Shown: positions 43,885-53,968, numbered from the stretch's first letter. The stretch: DNA of 64,000 nt from Streptomyces cellulosae (GCA_014655195.1 BNBH01000017.1:119793-183792); one strand, 5' to 3'. Notes: a model not told the origin generated them from the letters alone. Made by a program: numbers and translations.

Positions 43885-44733
43885 TCACTGCGGATCCGGC
43901 CCCACCGCCACCGGCCTCTCCGGGTCCGAGGACCACTCCGACCACGAGCCGACGTACAGCGCCGCCGGGATTCCCGCGATCGCCAACGCCAGTACTTGGT
44001 GCGCCGCCGACACGCCCGAGCCGCAGTACACCCCGACCGGCACGTCCGGCGTCACGCCCAGCTCGCCGAAGCGGGAGCGCAGTTCCGCGGCAGGCCGGAA
44101 ACGCCCGTCGGCGTCCACGTTCTCGGACGTCGGCGCGGACAACGCGCCCGGGATGTGGCCGCCGACCGGATCGATCGGCTCGACCTCGCCCCGGTACCGC
44201 TCTCCCGCACGTGCGTCCAGCAGTACCCCCGAACGTGCCAACTCCGCCGCGCCGTCCGCGTCCAGCACGCCCCCCTCCGCCGGCTTCGGCACGAAGCCGC
44301 CCTCGGCCGGCGTCGGCGCCTCCGTCTCCAACGGGCCGTCCCAGGCGGGCAGTCCGCCGTCCAGGACCCGTACGTCCGGGTGGCCGGTCCACCGCAGCAG
44401 CCACCAGGCGCGGGCCGCCGCCCACCCGATGCCGCCGTCGTACGCGACCACAGGCGTCCCCGCGGAGACGCCCGCGCGCCGCATCGCCGCGCCGAACACC
44501 TCGAGGTCCGGCAGCGGATGGCGTCCCCGCGGGCCCGGCGCGGACGCCAGTTCGCGGTCCAGGTCGACGAAGACGGCGCCGGGGATGTGACCGGACGCGT
44601 AGGCGGCGCGGCCGTCGAACGGCTGACCGCTCGCCGCGGCCGTGCTGAGCTGCCAGCGGACGTCGAGCAGGACCGGAGGACGCTCCGACCGCAGCGCGTC
44701 CGCGAGTTCGGATGCGGAGATGATGGCGTTCAT
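43885..44733 (-). CDS. Two-domain rhodanese-type sulfurtransferase
   Basis: 282 residues from ATG 44733; an in-frame ATG at 44742 is possible. Tandem rhodanese domains: N-terminal (VLLDVRWQLS, YASGHIPGAVFVDLDREL, VVAYDGGIGWAAARAWWLL; Cys replaced by Asp, inactive) and C-terminal (DARAGERYRGEVEPIDP, GGHIPGALSAP) with the active-site loop VYCGSGVSAA. Transfers sulfane sulfur from thiosulfate or 3-mercaptopyruvate to thiophilic acceptors. It converges on sepH and diverges from the VOC gene. Confidence 0.93.
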   Translation of the reverse strand: MNAIISASELADALRSERPPVLLDVRWQLSTAAASGQPFDGRAAYASGHIPGAVFVDLDRELASAPGPRGRHPLPDLEVFGAAMRRAGVSAGTPVVAYDGGIGWAAARAWWLLRWTGHPDVRVLDGGLPAWDGPLETEAPTPAEGGFVPKPAEGGVLDADGAAELARSGVLLDARAGERYRGEVEPIDPVGGHIPGALSAPTSENVDADGRFRPAAELRSRFGELGVTPDVPVGVYCGSGVSAAHQVLALAIAGIPAALYVGSWSEWSSDPERPVAVGPDPQ

Positions 44734-44940
44734 GGTCACCATCCTCGCGCACGGGGTGGCCGACTCGTCCCGGTCCGGCTACTCTGCTCGGCCGGACACA
44801 TCCGGTCACCGGGTGTACGGGGTCGGGCACATACGGTGTCGGCTGCGGTGCGGGAACGATCCGCCGCGCCGGACACGGGACGGCCCCGGCAGGGGCGAGC
44901 GGACACGGCCGACGTACGGGCGGCCGAGAAGAGAGTGACG

Positions 44941-45744
44941 ATGACCGACGCACGGGGGAACGCCCGCCCGAACGGCGACGGGTCCGCCCGGCACGCGCCC
45001 GGCACACCCTGCTGGGTGAGCCTGATGGTGCGCGGACTCGACCCGACCGAGCAGTTCTACGGGGCGCTGTTCGGCTGGGAGTTCCTGCCCGGCCCGCGAC
45101 CGCTGGGCCCGTACGTGCGTGCCGTGCTCGACGGGCACGCGGTGGCCGGGATCGGGGTGCTGCCCCCGGACCGGCGGCTGCCGGTGGCGTGGACGCCGTA
45201 CTTCGCCTCGGACGACGTCGATGTGACGGCCGAGGCGGTGCGTTCCTGCGGCGGGACGGTGGGTGTGGGGCCGCTGGACGTCGACGAGGCGGGGAGGCTG
45301 GCGCTCGCCTCGGACCCGAGCGGCGCCGTGTTCGGCATCTGGCAGACGGCGGACGGCGCCGGCACGAGCGTCATCGGCCGGCCCGGCACTCCGGCGTGGA
45401 ACGAACTGACCACCTTCGAGACCACGAATGTGGCCAAGTTCTACGAGACCGTGTTCGGTTACGACGAGGAACCGGTCGTTTCCGCCGACCTGGACTACGT
45501 GACCCTGCGTCTGGACGGCCACCCGGTGACCGGCGTCCACGGCCTCGGCAACGCGCTCCCCCGCGACCGGGGACCGCACTGGACGACGTACTTCACGGTG
45601 GCGGACACCGACGACGCGGTGGACCAGGTGCTGCACCTCGGCGGGCAGGTGCTGGGCGGGCCCCGGGACACCGAGCACGGCCGGGTCGCCATGGTGGCGG
45701 ACCCGGAGGGGGCGCGGTTCGCGCTGGTGCGGACCGCACGGTGA
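44941..45744 (+). CDS. VOC-superfamily (glyoxalase/dioxygenase fold) protein, two domains
   Basis: 267 residues. Two tandem betaalpha-betabetabeta units: TPCWVSLMVRGLDPTEQFYGALFGWEF ... LASDPSGAVFGIWQ and PAWNELTTFETTNVAKFYETVFGYD ... MVADPEGARFALVRT. The layout matches the two-domain VOC proteins often annotated as hydroxylases in streptomycetes. No substrate can be inferred. The stop is 1 bp from the stop of the convergent MFS gene. Confidence 0.88.
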   Translation: MTDARGNARPNGDGSARHAPGTPCWVSLMVRGLDPTEQFYGALFGWEFLPGPRPLGPYVRAVLDGHAVAGIGVLPPDRRLPVAWTPYFASDDVDVTAEAVRSCGGTVGVGPLDVDEAGRLALASDPSGAVFGIWQTADGAGTSVIGRPGTPAWNELTTFETTNVAKFYETVFGYDEEPVVSADLDYVTLRLDGHPVTGVHGLGNALPRDRGPHWTTYFTVADTDDAVDQVLHLGGQVLGGPRDTEHGRVAMVADPEGARFALVRTAR

Positions 45745-45745
45745 C

Positions 45746-47158
45746 TCAGCGGGGCGCCGAGAAACGGGCGTCGAGACGGTACCGGGACTGGGCCGCCAGG
45801 GCCGCCGCCATGAGGAGGGCGGGCAGGAGTGTGAAGCCGAGCAGGATGGCGGTGTGCGCGCCGCCCGACTGGGTTACCTCCTCGCCGGCCCGGGCGGCCG
45901 CGTAGCCGCCGAGGGCGAGGGCCGCCGAGTAGAGGTAGGGGCCGGCCGCGGCGCCCGTCGCCTCCGTCGCGGTCCACACGCCGGTGTAGGCGCCGGTGCG
46001 TCCGGTCTCGTCGCCGTCGGCCGCGCGGACGGTGTCCGGGACCATCGAGAACGGGAAGAGCTGAAGTCCCGCGAAGCACACGCCGAGTACGAGCGTGCAG
46101 AGGACGGGGACGACGAGCCCGGCCGCCTTGCCCGCCGCGAGGCCGAGCGCCCCGGCGACGAAGAAGCCCTGGCACAGCAGCAGGCAGCGCTGCTTGCCCC
46201 AGGTGCGGGAGAGACGGAACCACAGGGGCGTGGTCAGCAGGGCGGGCGCGACGAACGCGGCCATGAGGACGGTGGTGAAACCGGGGCGGTCCAGCTCGTG
46301 CCGGGCGTAGTACGGCAGTCCGGCGAGGACGAGGTGGGTCGTGGTGGACACCAGGAGGTAGCAGGAGACCAGCACGCGGAAGGGGCGGTTGCCGCGCAGC
46401 ACGTCCCGCACCTGGGCGAGGGCGGGGCCGTGAGGGTCCTCGGTCTTCCCGGCCGGGCCTCGCGCGGGCAGCAGGTCGCGGACGCCGCCGACGCCGACGT
46501 ACTGGAAGACCACGGTGAACGCGCCCAGGACGGCGGCCATGACGACGTACCGGCCGACCGAGTCCCCCTCCCCCGCGAGCAGCGGGGCCAGCGCGCCGCC
46601 GACGAGGATGCCGACGGTGAGGACCACCATCCGGAAGGACAGCACCCGGGTGCGGCCGTGGTAGCCGATCTCCATGTCGGTGGGGGTGGCGAGGTACGGC
46701 ACCTGGTACGCGGCGAACAGGCCGTTGGCGACGACGAACCAGGCCGCGACCCACAGGGCGGCGGCCCACGGACGGTCGGCCACCGGGCCGGGGACGGCGA
46801 ACAGGGCGACGAACGCGGGCGCGAGGGCGCAGCCCGCCCTCAGCAGCCGCAGCCGGCTTCCGCGGCGGGCGCGTTCCCGGTCGGAGAGGGAGCCGACGAA
46901 CGGGTGCAGGACGATGTCCACGGCCTTCGGGACGAGCAGTGCCAGACCGGCCAGCCAGGGGGTGACCCCGAGGGTGTCGGTGAGGAAGTACAGGAGCAGC
47001 AGGCCGGGGACGGTGACGTAGACGCCCATGCCGGCCGAGCCGAGCGCGTAGCGCACGAGCGCGGGGCGGGGCACCTCCGCGCCGTCGCCGGCGTCCGTGA
47101 CCGCGGCGGAGGCGGGCGGTCCGGGGAGAGGGGCTTCGGATCCTGTCGCGGCGTTCAT
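45746..47158 (-). CDS. MFS transporter, glycoside-pentoside-hexuronide/MelB-like
   Basis: 470 residues from ATG 47158, SD GAGGGA. Twelve hydrophobic segments; LVPKAVDIVLHPFVGSLSDRERARRGSRLRLL is the GPH/MelB-type cytoplasmic loop 2 signature, and PDTVRAADGDETGRTGAYTGVW the corresponding second-half motif. Probable sugar or lipid-like solute symporter. It diverges from a TetR regulator 55 bp away, which probably represses it. Confidence 0.87.
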   Translation of the reverse strand: MNAATGSEAPLPGPPASAAVTDAGDGAEVPRPALVRYALGSAGMGVYVTVPGLLLLYFLTDTLGVTPWLAGLALLVPKAVDIVLHPFVGSLSDRERARRGSRLRLLRAGCALAPAFVALFAVPGPVADRPWAAALWVAAWFVVANGLFAAYQVPYLATPTDMEIGYHGRTRVLSFRMVVLTVGILVGGALAPLLAGEGDSVGRYVVMAAVLGAFTVVFQYVGVGGVRDLLPARGPAGKTEDPHGPALAQVRDVLRGNRPFRVLVSCYLLVSTTTHLVLAGLPYYARHELDRPGFTTVLMAAFVAPALLTTPLWFRLSRTWGKQRCLLLCQGFFVAGALGLAAGKAAGLVVPVLCTLVLGVCFAGLQLFPFSMVPDTVRAADGDETGRTGAYTGVWTATEATGAAAGPYLYSAALALGGYAAARAGEEVTQSGGAHTAILLGFTLLPALLMAAALAAQSRYRLDARFSAPR

Positions 47159-47213
47159 GAATCCCTCAGATGTTGGATTGCGAGGTCTGCGGATCCTAGC
47201 CAGACTGTGCCGG

Positions 47214-47915
47214 ATGAGGAAGAGCAGCGAGACACCTTCCGCCGCGCGGCCCGCACGGCGCGGACCGGGGCGGCCCCGGCGGGCGGAGCGGGACGGCGGC
47301 CCGTCCACCCGCGAACTGATCCTGCGGGAGGCGACGGAACTGTTCGCCGCGCGTGGCCCCGAGGGCACCTCGCTGCGGGACATCGCGGCGCGGGTCGGCA
47401 TCGACGTGTCGAGCCTGCACCACCACTTCCCCGCCAAGGAGGCGCTGTACGACGCCTGTTTCGAGCGGGTGCACGCTGCGGAGCGGGAGGCGCTGGCCCC
47501 GCTGGTGGCGGACCTCCGGGATGCCGCGACGACCGGCGGGGAGCCGTTGGCGGCGGCGCTGCGGGCGCTCGCGGACGGGTTCGTGGACTTCCTGGAGGAG
47601 CATCCGCACACCACGTCCCTGTGGCTGCGCAGGTGGCTCGATCCGACGCGGGGCGCGGGCCTGGACGAGGCGTACGCGTTGCCGCTGTACGGCGAGGTGG
47701 AGCGGGCGCTCCTAGAGGCCGCCCAGGCGGGGACGGTGCGGGAGACGACGCCGCACGTCACGGTGCGCAGCCTGGTGTGGGCGGCGCACGGCCATGTCAC
47801 CGCGCTGGCCGCCGCCTCCCCCGCCGAACGGGAGCGGGAGCGGTACGAGTTCCGGCTGTGGGTGCGCCGTTTCCTCGACGCCCTGTACGGGCCGGGGCGG
47901 ACGGAGGCGCCGTAG
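47214..47915 (+). CDS. TetR-family transcriptional regulator
   Basis: 233 residues. N-terminal HTH: STRELILREATELFAARGPEGTSLRDIAARVGIDVSSLHHHFPAKEALYDACF. The basic, Arg/Pro-rich N-terminal arm (PARRGPGRPRRAE) is typical. The C-terminal domain is the generic ligand pocket. It is divergent from an MFS transporter and upstream of a monooxygenase/SDR fusion on the same strand; it likely controls both. Confidence 0.92.
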   Translation: MRKSSETPSAARPARRGPGRPRRAERDGGPSTRELILREATELFAARGPEGTSLRDIAARVGIDVSSLHHHFPAKEALYDACFERVHAAEREALAPLVADLRDAATTGGEPLAAALRALADGFVDFLEEHPHTTSLWLRRWLDPTRGAGLDEAYALPLYGEVERALLEAAQAGTVRETTPHVTVRSLVWAAHGHVTALAAASPAERERERYEFRLWVRRFLDALYGPGRTEAP

Positions 47916-48024
47916 GGGTCTGGTGCCGGCACCGGAACTGACGTAATAATCCATCGCACGTTGGAATAACTCCACGGAGCGGCCGCACGGGACGGCCGCG
48001 CGGCTCGGGAAGGGCGCGGACGCG

Positions 48025-50157
48025 ATGGGTGCAGGGAGTGGCGAGGCGGCACCGGGGCGGGTGGCCGTCGTCGGCGGCGGCACAGCGGGGATCGCGGCCG
48101 TGAAGGCGCTGCTCCAGGCGGGCGTCGAGGTGTTGGGCGTCGAACGCGCCGAGGAACTGGGCGGGTTGTGGCGGCCGGCTCCGGACACCGCCGCGTACGA
48201 GGGGCTGCGGCTCAACACGTCCAAGCCGCGCACCGAGTTCACGGACCATGCGATGCCGGAGGACTGGCCGGACTACCCGACCCGCGCCCAACTCCTGTCG
48301 TACGTCCAGGACTACGCCGAGCGCTTCGACGTCCCCCGGCACTTCCGCATGAGCACGGAACTGACCGCCGCCCGGCGCACCGAGGACGGCTGGCTGCTCG
48401 AACTGACCGGCCCCGACGGCGCATACGAGGAGACGGTCGCGCATCTCGTGGTGGCCAACGGACACAACCACACCCCGCGTCTGCCCGAACCGCCGTACCC
48501 GGGCGACTTCGAGGGCGCCACCTCGCATGCGCACGCCTACCGCGAACCGTCCGAGTTCGCGGGGCGTCGTGTGCTGGTCGTCGGCACGGGGAACAGCGCG
48601 ATGGACATCGCCACGGAGCTGGTCGGGCACGCGGACGAGGTGCTGATCTCCGCCCGGCGCGGGGTGTGGGTGCTGCCGAAGACGCTGTTCGGCCGTCCGA
48701 CCGACCAGTGGAACGGCGCGCTGGCGGCCGTCCTTCCGTGGCGGCTGCGCCAGCGGATCTCGCAGGGGATGCTGCGGCTGGCGGCCCGGGGCACGGAAGG
48801 TCCGGCGCTGCCGCCGTCCCCCGAGGGCGTGCTCCAGGACCACCCAACGCTGAGCGACACCGTTCCCGAGCTGGTGCGCGCCGGGAAGATCGGCGTACGG
48901 GCCGGCATCGAGCGCTTCGAGGGGCGCCGGGTGCGCTTCACGGACGGGCGGGAGGACGAGGTGGACCATGTGCTGTGGTGCACCGGGTACCGGGCGACGG
49001 TGCCGTTCCTCGACCCGTCGCTGGTCCCGGACCCGGCCCGCCTCCCGCTCTACCGGCACGTGTTCCCGCTGGACGACGACGCCCTGTCCTTCGTCGGGCT
49101 GATGCAGTCGACGGGGTCGGCGCTGCCGGTGGTGGAGGCGCAGAGCCGGCTGCTCGCCGCGTACGTGACCGGGCGGCTGCGCAGGCCGTCGCGGGACCGG
49201 ATGCTGGCGTCGGTCACGACGGAACTGCACGCGGCGCGGGAACGCTGGGGCACCAGGCGGCCGCACATGCGGATCGACGTGGACCAGTATCTGCGCCAGG
49301 TGGCACGGGACTTGGCGGGCGTGCGGAAGGCGACGCCCCTCGCGGGGCGGCGGGTGATCGTGACGGGCGCGGCGGGGACGTTCGGGCGGGCGCTCGGCGA
49401 GCGGTTCACCGAACTCGGCGCCCGGGTGGTCGGGTTGGACCTGCACGCGGATCCTTCGGCGCCGGTGCCGGTGGTGGGCTGCGACCTGACCGACCCCGAG
49501 TCGGTGACGAAGGGCGTCGAGGAGGCCGTACGGCTGCTCGGCGGGGGCGTGGACGTGCTGGTGAACAACGCGGGCCGGGGCGGACCGGCGCCGGCGGAGC
49601 TGCGGCCGTCCACGGAGGTCCACGCACAGCTCGGCCTCAACCTGCTGGGCGCGTGGGACGTGACGGCCGCCGCGCTCCCCCACCTCGAACGGGCGCGCGG
49701 CCGGGTGGTGTTCGTCGCCTCGCGGATGGCGGTCCTGCCGCTGCCGCTGGCCGCCGCGTACGGGGTGTCCAAGCGGGCCCTCGCCGCGTACGCGGACACG
49801 CTGCGGCTGGAGGTCGGCACGCACGTGGGCGTGACGACGGTGTACCCGAGCATGGTGAAGAGCCCGATCCACGACAGCACGCGCGCGGCGGGGCTCTCGC
49901 TGGACGGTGTGTCGCGGCCGGAGCCGCTGGAGGGCGTGGTGTCGGCGGTGGTCGCCGCGGTGACCGCGCGCCGGGCCCCGCGCGACGTGGCGACGACACG
50001 GCGCGGCCGGGCGGAGATGGCCCTGGCCCGCCACGCCCCGTCCCTGGCCGACCGCATCGTGCGCCGCACGGTCGCGGCACGCGTGACGGCGGGCGCCTTC
50101 GCCGAGGCCCCGCTGGCGGAGGGGCTGCGGCGGCGGTACGGGCGGAGCAACAAGTAG
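48025..50157 (+). CDS. Flavin-containing monooxygenase fused to a short-chain dehydrogenase
   Basis: 710 residues. The N-terminal half (1-450) is a class B flavin monooxygenase: FAD fold VAVVGGGTAGIAAVKALL, NADPH fold VLVVGTGNSAMDIATELVG, and LWCTGYRATVPFLDP (the xATGY-type motif). The C-terminal half (about 450-690) is an SDR: RVIVTGAAGTFGRALGERF, VLVNNAGRGGPAP, VVFVASRMAV, and the active-site YGVSKRALAAY. Both catalytic sets look intact. A bifunctional enzyme could hydroxylate or Baeyer-Villiger-oxidise a substrate and then reduce or oxidise it. Located after a TetR gene that may control it. Confidence 0.9.
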   Translation: MGAGSGEAAPGRVAVVGGGTAGIAAVKALLQAGVEVLGVERAEELGGLWRPAPDTAAYEGLRLNTSKPRTEFTDHAMPEDWPDYPTRAQLLSYVQDYAERFDVPRHFRMSTELTAARRTEDGWLLELTGPDGAYEETVAHLVVANGHNHTPRLPEPPYPGDFEGATSHAHAYREPSEFAGRRVLVVGTGNSAMDIATELVGHADEVLISARRGVWVLPKTLFGRPTDQWNGALAAVLPWRLRQRISQGMLRLAARGTEGPALPPSPEGVLQDHPTLSDTVPELVRAGKIGVRAGIERFEGRRVRFTDGREDEVDHVLWCTGYRATVPFLDPSLVPDPARLPLYRHVFPLDDDALSFVGLMQSTGSALPVVEAQSRLLAAYVTGRLRRPSRDRMLASVTTELHAARERWGTRRPHMRIDVDQYLRQVARDLAGVRKATPLAGRRVIVTGAAGTFGRALGERFTELGARVVGLDLHADPSAPVPVVGCDLTDPESVTKGVEEAVRLLGGGVDVLVNNAGRGGPAPAELRPSTEVHAQLGLNLLGAWDVTAAALPHLERARGRVVFVASRMAVLPLPLAAAYGVSKRALAAYADTLRLEVGTHVGVTTVYPSMVKSPIHDSTRAAGLSLDGVSRPEPLEGVVSAVVAAVTARRAPRDVATTRRGRAEMALARHAPSLADRIVRRTVAARVTAGAFAEAPLAEGLRRRYGRSNK

Positions 50158-50206
50158 CGGGTCACAACAGATGGTAGCTGCGCCCATGTGGAGTCAGGCC
50201 CACCAT

Positions 50207-50269
50207 GTAACGTCACCAAGTATTCTTGCCCGGGTCAAACCGGCTTGCAGGAGGCGGTTCTGACGTTAC
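50207..50269. promoter_or_regulatory. Separated 9-bp inverted repeat upstream of the SNF2 helicase gene
   Basis: GTAACGTCA (50207-50215) and TGACGTTAC (50261-50269) are exact reverse complements 45 nt apart, roughly 135-200 bp before the helicase start. Possible paired operator half-sites; function inferred only. Confidence 0.3.
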
Positions 50270-50404
50270 GCAGCAAGCCCGGCAGCTCATCGATTCCCTC
50301 CCCGTTGGCCAGCTCGACAGCCCCGGCCGAACCGGTCTTCCCGGAACGGCGGACGGAGATTCACTCAGCTCTCGGGGGCGGTGTCCATCGGGGAGGGGGA
50401 CAGG

Positions 50405-53400
50405 GTGAGAGAGCGAGCAGAGGCAATGGGCAGAACCCATCCGGCAACGGGCGGTGTGCCCTTGCACGATGGGCTCCTGCTGCAATACATCCCCTGGGGG
50501 GACCCGACCGAAGCGACGGCTTCGCAGGCGCTCGGCGAGGCGCAGCATTTCTTCTACGACAGCCCGGAGTGCTCCGAACGGATTCCGGTGCCCCAGGCGC
50601 GGCAGCATCCCGTGCCAGCAACACTTGGTGGCGCCTCCCGCAGCAAGCTGCCCGGCGGTATCTACCTCTTCGAGTCGCGAGCCGACCGTGTTCGCATGGG
50701 GTTCGCATTGAGCACCGGTGGGGCCGCCGTCGCCCCCCAGCTAAAGCGCCTCCGTGACATAGACGACGGCCACCTGCTTCACCGGGCCCTTCAGCAGTAC
50801 CAGGAGTGGTACGAAGCGTCGCCCGAAAAAGCCGCGCCTGCGTTCGCCCCCGGCGCCTCCGTCCGCCTCGCGGGCACGCGGGAGACATTCACCGTGCACA
50901 AAGTGACACCTGTACGGGACGGGAGCGTCCAGTACAGGTTGCGGGACGCGGCAGGCGGTCGCCGTATGGCGTTCGAGGAGGATCTCGAGGCGCTCCCGAC
51001 CAGTGCGGAGGACCCCGAGGACTGGATACTCCGTCCGCCCGCTCCCGCTGACCGGACCGCGCTCGCGCTCACCCTCGCCAAGCTGAGCACACCGCTCACG
51101 GACGTCGTGTACTCGTACCAGTCGAGCCGCACGGTGTTCCGGCCCTACCAGTTCCGGCCCGTGCTCAAGCTGATGAGTTCCGATCGCCAGCGCTTGCTCA
51201 TCGCGGACGAGGTTGGGCTCGGGAAGACCATCGAAGCCGGGTTGATCTGGAACGAGCTGGAGCAGCGTACCCACCTCCGGCGCTCCTCGGGACGTCGCGG
51301 CGGCACGCACTTCCGGGGACTCGTCGTGTGTCCCGCCGCACTCGTCACCAAGTGGCAGAACGAGATGCGTGACCGCTTCGACCGGCAGCTGCGCGTCCTC
51401 GACAAGGAGGGCATGGCGGAGTTGGTGGCGCTGTTCCGCAGCGGGGACACCAGCGAACCGTTCGCGGGGGTGGTGTCCCTGGAGCGGCTCCGGCGGGCCG
51501 GGCAGCTCGATGAGCTCTCCGAACTCCAGCCCCGGTTCGACCTCGTGATCGTGGACGAGGCGCACTACCTGCGCAACGCGAGCAGTCGGAGTCACGCCGC
51601 GGCGGCCCTGCTCGCCGACTGGGCGGACGCCCTGATCTTCCTCTCCGCCACCCCGCTCAACCTCGGCAACCAAGACCTCTACAACCTCGTTCACCTCCTC
51701 GACGAGGCGTCCTTCCCGGAGCCCAAGGTCTTCGAGAACCAGCTCGAGCCGAACCGTCATCTGAACGCGGTGGCCGTAGGTCTCGCCGAGGGCGCTGCGG
51801 ACACTCCGGACGGCGCCCGGTCACTGCACTCCCGGCTCATGCGCGTCCCGACCTCCGCGCACGGCAGGATCACCGCCCGACGACCGGAGTTCGGGCGCCT
51901 CCGGGAGCTCTTGCGTGTCGGCGCGCCACTGTCCCCCCAGCAACGCGCCGAGGCACGGCGGTGCATCGCCGAACTCAACGCCCTCGCGGGCATCGTCAAC
52001 CGTACGCGCAAGGCCGACACCCCGGACCGCAAGGCCCTGCGTGAGGCCGAGGACGTCTCGGTCCACTGGACCCCGCAGGAGCGTGCGTTTTACGACGGCC
52101 TGCACGCCTGGTGCCTTGAGCGCGCCGCTCGCAGCGGCATGGCCGCCGCCTTCGCCGCGCAGATGTGGCTGCGGCAGGCGGCCAGCTGTATCCCGGCCAT
52201 GCAGCAGCGGCTGCGGGAGCGTTTCTCGCCCCGGCCGGCCGAGGAGGAGGCCGCCGAGGAACTGCTCTACGACTCGGAAATCGTCGATGACTCCGAGGAC
52301 GCCTCGAACGGCAGCCGTACGAGATTGGCCGCCTCGCCCGCGAGCCTCGCCCGCGAACTGGCGGATCAGGCCGACGATCTCTCGACACTGCGCCTTCTGC
52401 TGCGGGAACTCCCCGTGGACACCAAGTTCGAACAGTTCAAGAACATGCTGCGCGGCGCCCGGACCAAGGGCATGCGGCAGGCGATGGTCTTCTCCTTCTT
52501 CACCCGCACCCTGGAGTACCTGGAGGAGAGGCTGACACCGGAGTTCAAGGTCCGGGTCATGCACGGGAAGACCCCGCCGGCCGAACGGGAACGCATCATG
52601 AAGGACTTCCGTGCCGGCGCGTTCGACCTGTTGCTGGTGAGCGAGGTGGGCAGCGAGGGCCTGGACTTCGAGTTCTGCAACGTCCTGGTCAACTACGACC
52701 TGCCGTGGAACCCGATGCGGGTCGAGCAGCGTATTGGGCGGCTCGACCGGTTCGGGCAGCAGCACGAGAAGATTTTCATTTTTAACATGCAGGTTCCCGG
52801 CACCATCGAGACAGACATCTTCCAGCGCCTCTACGCACGCATCGGGGTCTTCCAGGACTCCATCGGAGAACTTGAACCGATCCTGCGCGGGCGTCTCAAG
52901 GAGTTGCATCGCATCGTCCTGGACCCTCATCTCTCCCCGGAGCAGCGGCGCCGCCAGGTCGACCGAATCGCCGTCGCGCAGGTGGATCGCGAGAAGGACC
53001 TGGAGAGCTTGAACGAGGCCCAGGCCCTCCTCACCGGTCTGGACGGCCTCCTCATCGAGGGATTCGACGAAACCAGTCCGGGCAGGGGACGCTATCTGGG
53101 CCCCCAGGAGATCCGCGGGCTGGTCGAGTGCTTCCTCACCGACAGCGGATACGGATCGTTGCGTGACGTCCCCCACGAGGACGACCTGGTGGATGTCTCG
53201 GGCAGCGGCTACCTGCTCAAGGTGATGTACGAGGCGATGGACACGGGTGCTTTCCCCCACCCTCGCGACGATCTGCTGGCCAGACTCAAGAGCGGCTCAC
53301 CGACGCGCTTCAGTCTGACCGCGAGCGCCTCGTCGACGAGCGGGACCCCGTTGCTCAGTGTTCGCCATCCGCTGGTGCGCACCGCTCAGTGGTGGTACGA

Positions 53401-53968
53401 GCAGCACCCCGAGCCGCTCCTGCGCTACGGGCGGGCACGGCTGCCCGGACTGCCACCTGGCTCCCACTATCTGGTGGAGGTCCGGCTGGCGCGTACGGAC
53501 GGCACCCGCTCGCGCCGCGAACTGTGGACCACCGCGGTCGAGGTCGGGACGATGCGGGAGGTGCCCGAGGTCGGGACCGCGCTGCTCACCTCGCTCGCCC
53601 GCGGTGAACTCACCAGCAGCGACGAGCCGCTGCCCCCCGACATCGACACGTCGCTCACCGACGCCCTGGAGGAGGTACAGGACCTCGCGGCCCTGCAGGA
53701 GCGTACGACCAAGCGGCTCTACGAGGCCGAGAACACGCGGCTCGCCGAAGGCCGGCGCGCCACGGTGAGCGACACCTTCCAGGTGAAGATCGCGCGGGCC
53801 CGCCGACTCGCCCTCCAGGTGGACCATCCCTCCATCCGCCGCCTCCACGAAAGCCGGGTGACACATCTGGAGACCCGGCGGGACGCCCTCCTGGCACAGA
53901 TGGAGGGGGAATCCCGCTTCAGTCTGTCCACCGAGACGGTCGCCCTCGTACTGGTGGAGGGAGCCTGA
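50405..53968 (+). CDS. SNF2/RapA-like DEAH helicase-translocase
   Basis: About 1187 residues from GTG 50405, which sits 8 nt after GGGGAGG (GTG 50381 is the alternative). Motifs: I IADEVGLGKTIEAGL (about 266), Ia VVCPAALVTKW, II VIVDEAHYLRN (about 383), III FLSATPLN (about 413), V LLLVSEVGSEGLDFE, VI EQRIGRLDRFGQ (about 774). An N-terminal 200-residue region (FRPYQFRPVLKL precedes motif I) and a long C-terminal helical region have no recognised domain; no nuclease motif seen. It converges on the Hsp70-like operon. Large SNF2 proteins of this type occur in several phage-defence loci. Confidence 0.85.
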   Translation: MRERAEAMGRTHPATGGVPLHDGLLLQYIPWGDPTEATASQALGEAQHFFYDSPECSERIPVPQARQHPVPATLGGASRSKLPGGIYLFESRADRVRMGFALSTGGAAVAPQLKRLRDIDDGHLLHRALQQYQEWYEASPEKAAPAFAPGASVRLAGTRETFTVHKVTPVRDGSVQYRLRDAAGGRRMAFEEDLEALPTSAEDPEDWILRPPAPADRTALALTLAKLSTPLTDVVYSYQSSRTVFRPYQFRPVLKLMSSDRQRLLIADEVGLGKTIEAGLIWNELEQRTHLRRSSGRRGGTHFRGLVVCPAALVTKWQNEMRDRFDRQLRVLDKEGMAELVALFRSGDTSEPFAGVVSLERLRRAGQLDELSELQPRFDLVIVDEAHYLRNASSRSHAAAALLADWADALIFLSATPLNLGNQDLYNLVHLLDEASFPEPKVFENQLEPNRHLNAVAVGLAEGAADTPDGARSLHSRLMRVPTSAHGRITARRPEFGRLRELLRVGAPLSPQQRAEARRCIAELNALAGIVNRTRKADTPDRKALREAEDVSVHWTPQERAFYDGLHAWCLERAARSGMAAAFAAQMWLRQAASCIPAMQQRLRERFSPRPAEEEAAEELLYDSEIVDDSEDASNGSRTRLAASPASLARELADQADDLSTLRLLLRELPVDTKFEQFKNMLRGARTKGMRQAMVFSFFTRTLEYLEERLTPEFKVRVMHGKTPPAERERIMKDFRAGAFDLLLVSEVGSEGLDFEFCNVLVNYDLPWNPMRVEQRIGRLDRFGQQHEKIFIFNMQVPGTIETDIFQRLYARIGVFQDSIGELEPILRGRLKELHRIVLDPHLSPEQRRRQVDRIAVAQVDREKDLESLNEAQALLTGLDGLLIEGFDETSPGRGRYLGPQEIRGLVECFLTDSGYGSLRDVPHEDDLVDVSGSGYLLKVMYEAMDTGAFPHPRDDLLARLKSGSPTRFSLTASASSTSGTPLLSVRHPLVRTAQWWYEQHPEPLLRYGRARLPGLPPGSHYLVEVRLARTDGTRSRRELWTTAVEVGTMREVPEVGTALLTSLARGELTSSDEPLPPDIDTSLTDALEEVQDLAALQERTTKRLYEAENTRLAEGRRATVSDTFQVKIARARRLALQVDHPSIRRLHESRVTHLETRRDALLAQMEGESRFSLSTETVALVLVEGA

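Noticed and set aside
50405..53968. DISARM-type locus based on a SNF2 helicase and a PLD protein in the same window
   Set aside because: The SNF2 and PLD genes are about 39 kb apart in different islands and no DrmA/DrmB or methyltransferase partner is present.
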